From: Entomomonas sp945283395
GTDB taxonomy: Bacteria > Pseudomonadota > Gammaproteobacteria > Pseudomonadales > Pseudomonadaceae
Direction: 5' to 3'
DNA: 24,297 nt
Assembly: GCA_946480835.1 (NCBI GenBank)
Contig: CAMLLC010000022.1
Coordinates: 1 to 24,297, forward strand
The position numbers and the translations under genes were made by a program. Below, piece after piece: positions 23,558 to 24,297 of the stretch (the first letter of the stretch is position 1; each line of letters starts with the position of its first letter). Below the pieces are notes generated by a model that saw only the letters and a program-made list of their open reading frames with translations, was not told where the DNA came from and searched no databases.

Positions 23558-24115
23558 ATGTTAAAAAAATGTTTGATTATTTTATTATTAATTCCTATTA
23601 ATAGTATAGCTAATGAGGTATGTAAACCTAAGTTAATTGAATTGAAAGTTGTTAAAAGTGATGCTTATCCATTTGAAAATAAATTAGCTGATGATCTTTC
23701 TTTTTATACATCTAAACCTGATCAATTAATCAGCGTTGGAAAATCAACTAGTTTAGAATATAACCTTGCTGGAAAATCTATTACTTATGTTAAGTTCGAT
23801 AAAAAAATCAGCGATTACAATCCAAATACATTATTTCTAAAGGTTTTTGGTTACGAAGAAGATGAACCTATTGATGAAGAAACGCTTACCGAAACTAGGG
23901 CAAGATGGGGGATTAGCTGTGAAAATAATATTAGCGAAATCAAAACAACTAAGCTAGGATATAGAATAGTAATCACTCATAAGGATAAAGATATTAAAGA
24001 ATACAATGTATTTATCATTGCCACTAATAATCCAGAGGTTTTCTTATTAGAGTTTAAAAACTTTTCGGAATCTCAAATTAAAGAAATATTATCAACTGTT
24101 AAAGAGGATGAATAG
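23558..24115 (+). CDS. Small secreted protein of unknown function
   Basis: I do not recognise this family. The 185-residue product has a clear Sec signal peptide (MLKKCLIILLLIPINSIA, cleavage likely before NEVCK), so the mature part of about 166 residues is periplasmic or secreted. Two cysteines in the mature region (NEVCKPK and WGISCENN) could form a disulfide. The mature protein is rich in Lys, Asp and Glu and looks beta-rich, with a charged C-terminus. A strong aggag ribosome site lies at the right distance, and a tataat (23537-23542) lies upstream but too close to the ATG to be sure. It is the only intact gene in the accessory end. Confidence 0.8.
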   Translation: MLKKCLIILLLIPINSIANEVCKPKLIELKVVKSDAYPFENKLADDLSFYTSKPDQLISVGKSTSLEYNLAGKSITYVKFDKKISDYNPNTLFLKVFGYEEDEPIDEETLTETRARWGISCENNISEIKTTKLGYRIVITHKDKDIKEYNVFIIATNNPEVFLLEFKNFSESQIKEILSTVKEDE

Positions 24116-24242
24116 TAGTTTATTGAGAGTTAAAACGGCAATAAAAAAGTAGGTTATAGTTTTTTAAAATATATGGTTAAAATTGTGCTACTCCAAACTA
24201 CCCTTGACGAAGTTATAAGTATATTTTATCAAAGTAATTTAC
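24116..24242. other. Short intergenic stretch before the right repeat
   Basis: It contains TTGACG (24203-24208) and tatcaa 17 bases later (24226-24231), an outward promoter-like pair pointing into the edge repeat. No terminator of the secreted-protein gene is clear. Confidence 0.4.
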
Positions 24243-24297
24243 TTGTGTGATTCATAGAGATTGTTTCAATCTGGCGATCTCTAAATCTAGCCTATAA
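24243..24297. repeat. Right copy of the terminal inverted repeat at the window edge
   Basis: The sequence from tgtgtgattc to the end is the reverse complement of bases 1-54 with one difference (T at the position matching G35). The difference keeps the hairpin through a G-T pair. Both copies therefore point outwards with the same sequence. Confidence 0.8.

Overview
The window is AT-rich DNA from a gammaproteobacterium. The gene order yceD-rpmF-plsX-(insert)-fabD-fabG-acpP-fabF-mltG-tmk-holB-pilZ-tatD, followed by a TetR regulator, is the Pseudomonas arrangement. The Hpt, Smr, YceD, PlsX and PilZ proteins also resemble their Pseudomonas counterparts. The low GC content, a broken tatD and mobile-element relics suggest a low-GC relative of Pseudomonas, perhaps insect-associated. 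That placement is inference, because no rRNA gene is present.

Layout. (1) Bases 1-54 and 24243-24297 are inverted copies of one repeat, so the window is bounded by a repeated element. (2) From 324 to 6799 all genes lie on the minus strand: hpt, a Smr-domain nuclease, a periplasmic alpha-carbonic anhydrase, the likely operon upp-trmJ-chaA, and maf. Between the Smr gene and the carbonic anhydrase is a gene-free stretch (1507-2223) with four good DnaA boxes arranged as two diverged tandem modules, which looks like a replication origin or a DnaA-binding locus. (3) From 6896 to 17574 all genes lie on the plus strand. They form a fatty-acid and phospholipid synthesis cluster with ribosomal protein L32, peptidoglycan glycosyltransferase MltG, thymidylate kinase, the DNA polymerase III delta-prime subunit, PilZ and TatD. 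A Sel1-repeat secreted protein sits between plsX and fabD, pabC is missing between fabF and mltG, and tatD is frameshifted in an A8 run. (4) From 17580 to 21555 the minus strand carries a TetR regulator, mdaB, suhB and a PlsC-like acyltransferase. (5) From 21960 to 22408 a stable-RNA operon encodes tRNA-Arg(TCT), tRNA-His(GTG) and tRNA-Leu(TAG). (6) From 22409 to the end lies accessory DNA: a phage-integrase C-terminal remnant beside tRNA-Leu, a decayed IS481-like transposase, a possible small RNA, and a small secreted protein of unknown function.

How the genes work together. PlsX, FabD, FabG, AcpP and FabF supply acyl-ACP and acyl-phosphate for membrane lipid synthesis, and the PlsC-like enzyme further along could use those acyl chains. 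Hpt and Upp salvage purines and uracil using PRPP. L32, YceD, TrmJ, the Smr nuclease and SuhB serve ribosome assembly, tRNA modification, ribosome rescue and rRNA transcription. ChaA and the carbonic anhydrase both bear on cation, pH and CO2 balance. No complete novel multi-gene defence or metabolic system was found. The most unusual element is the duplicated DnaA-box region at 1660-2225.
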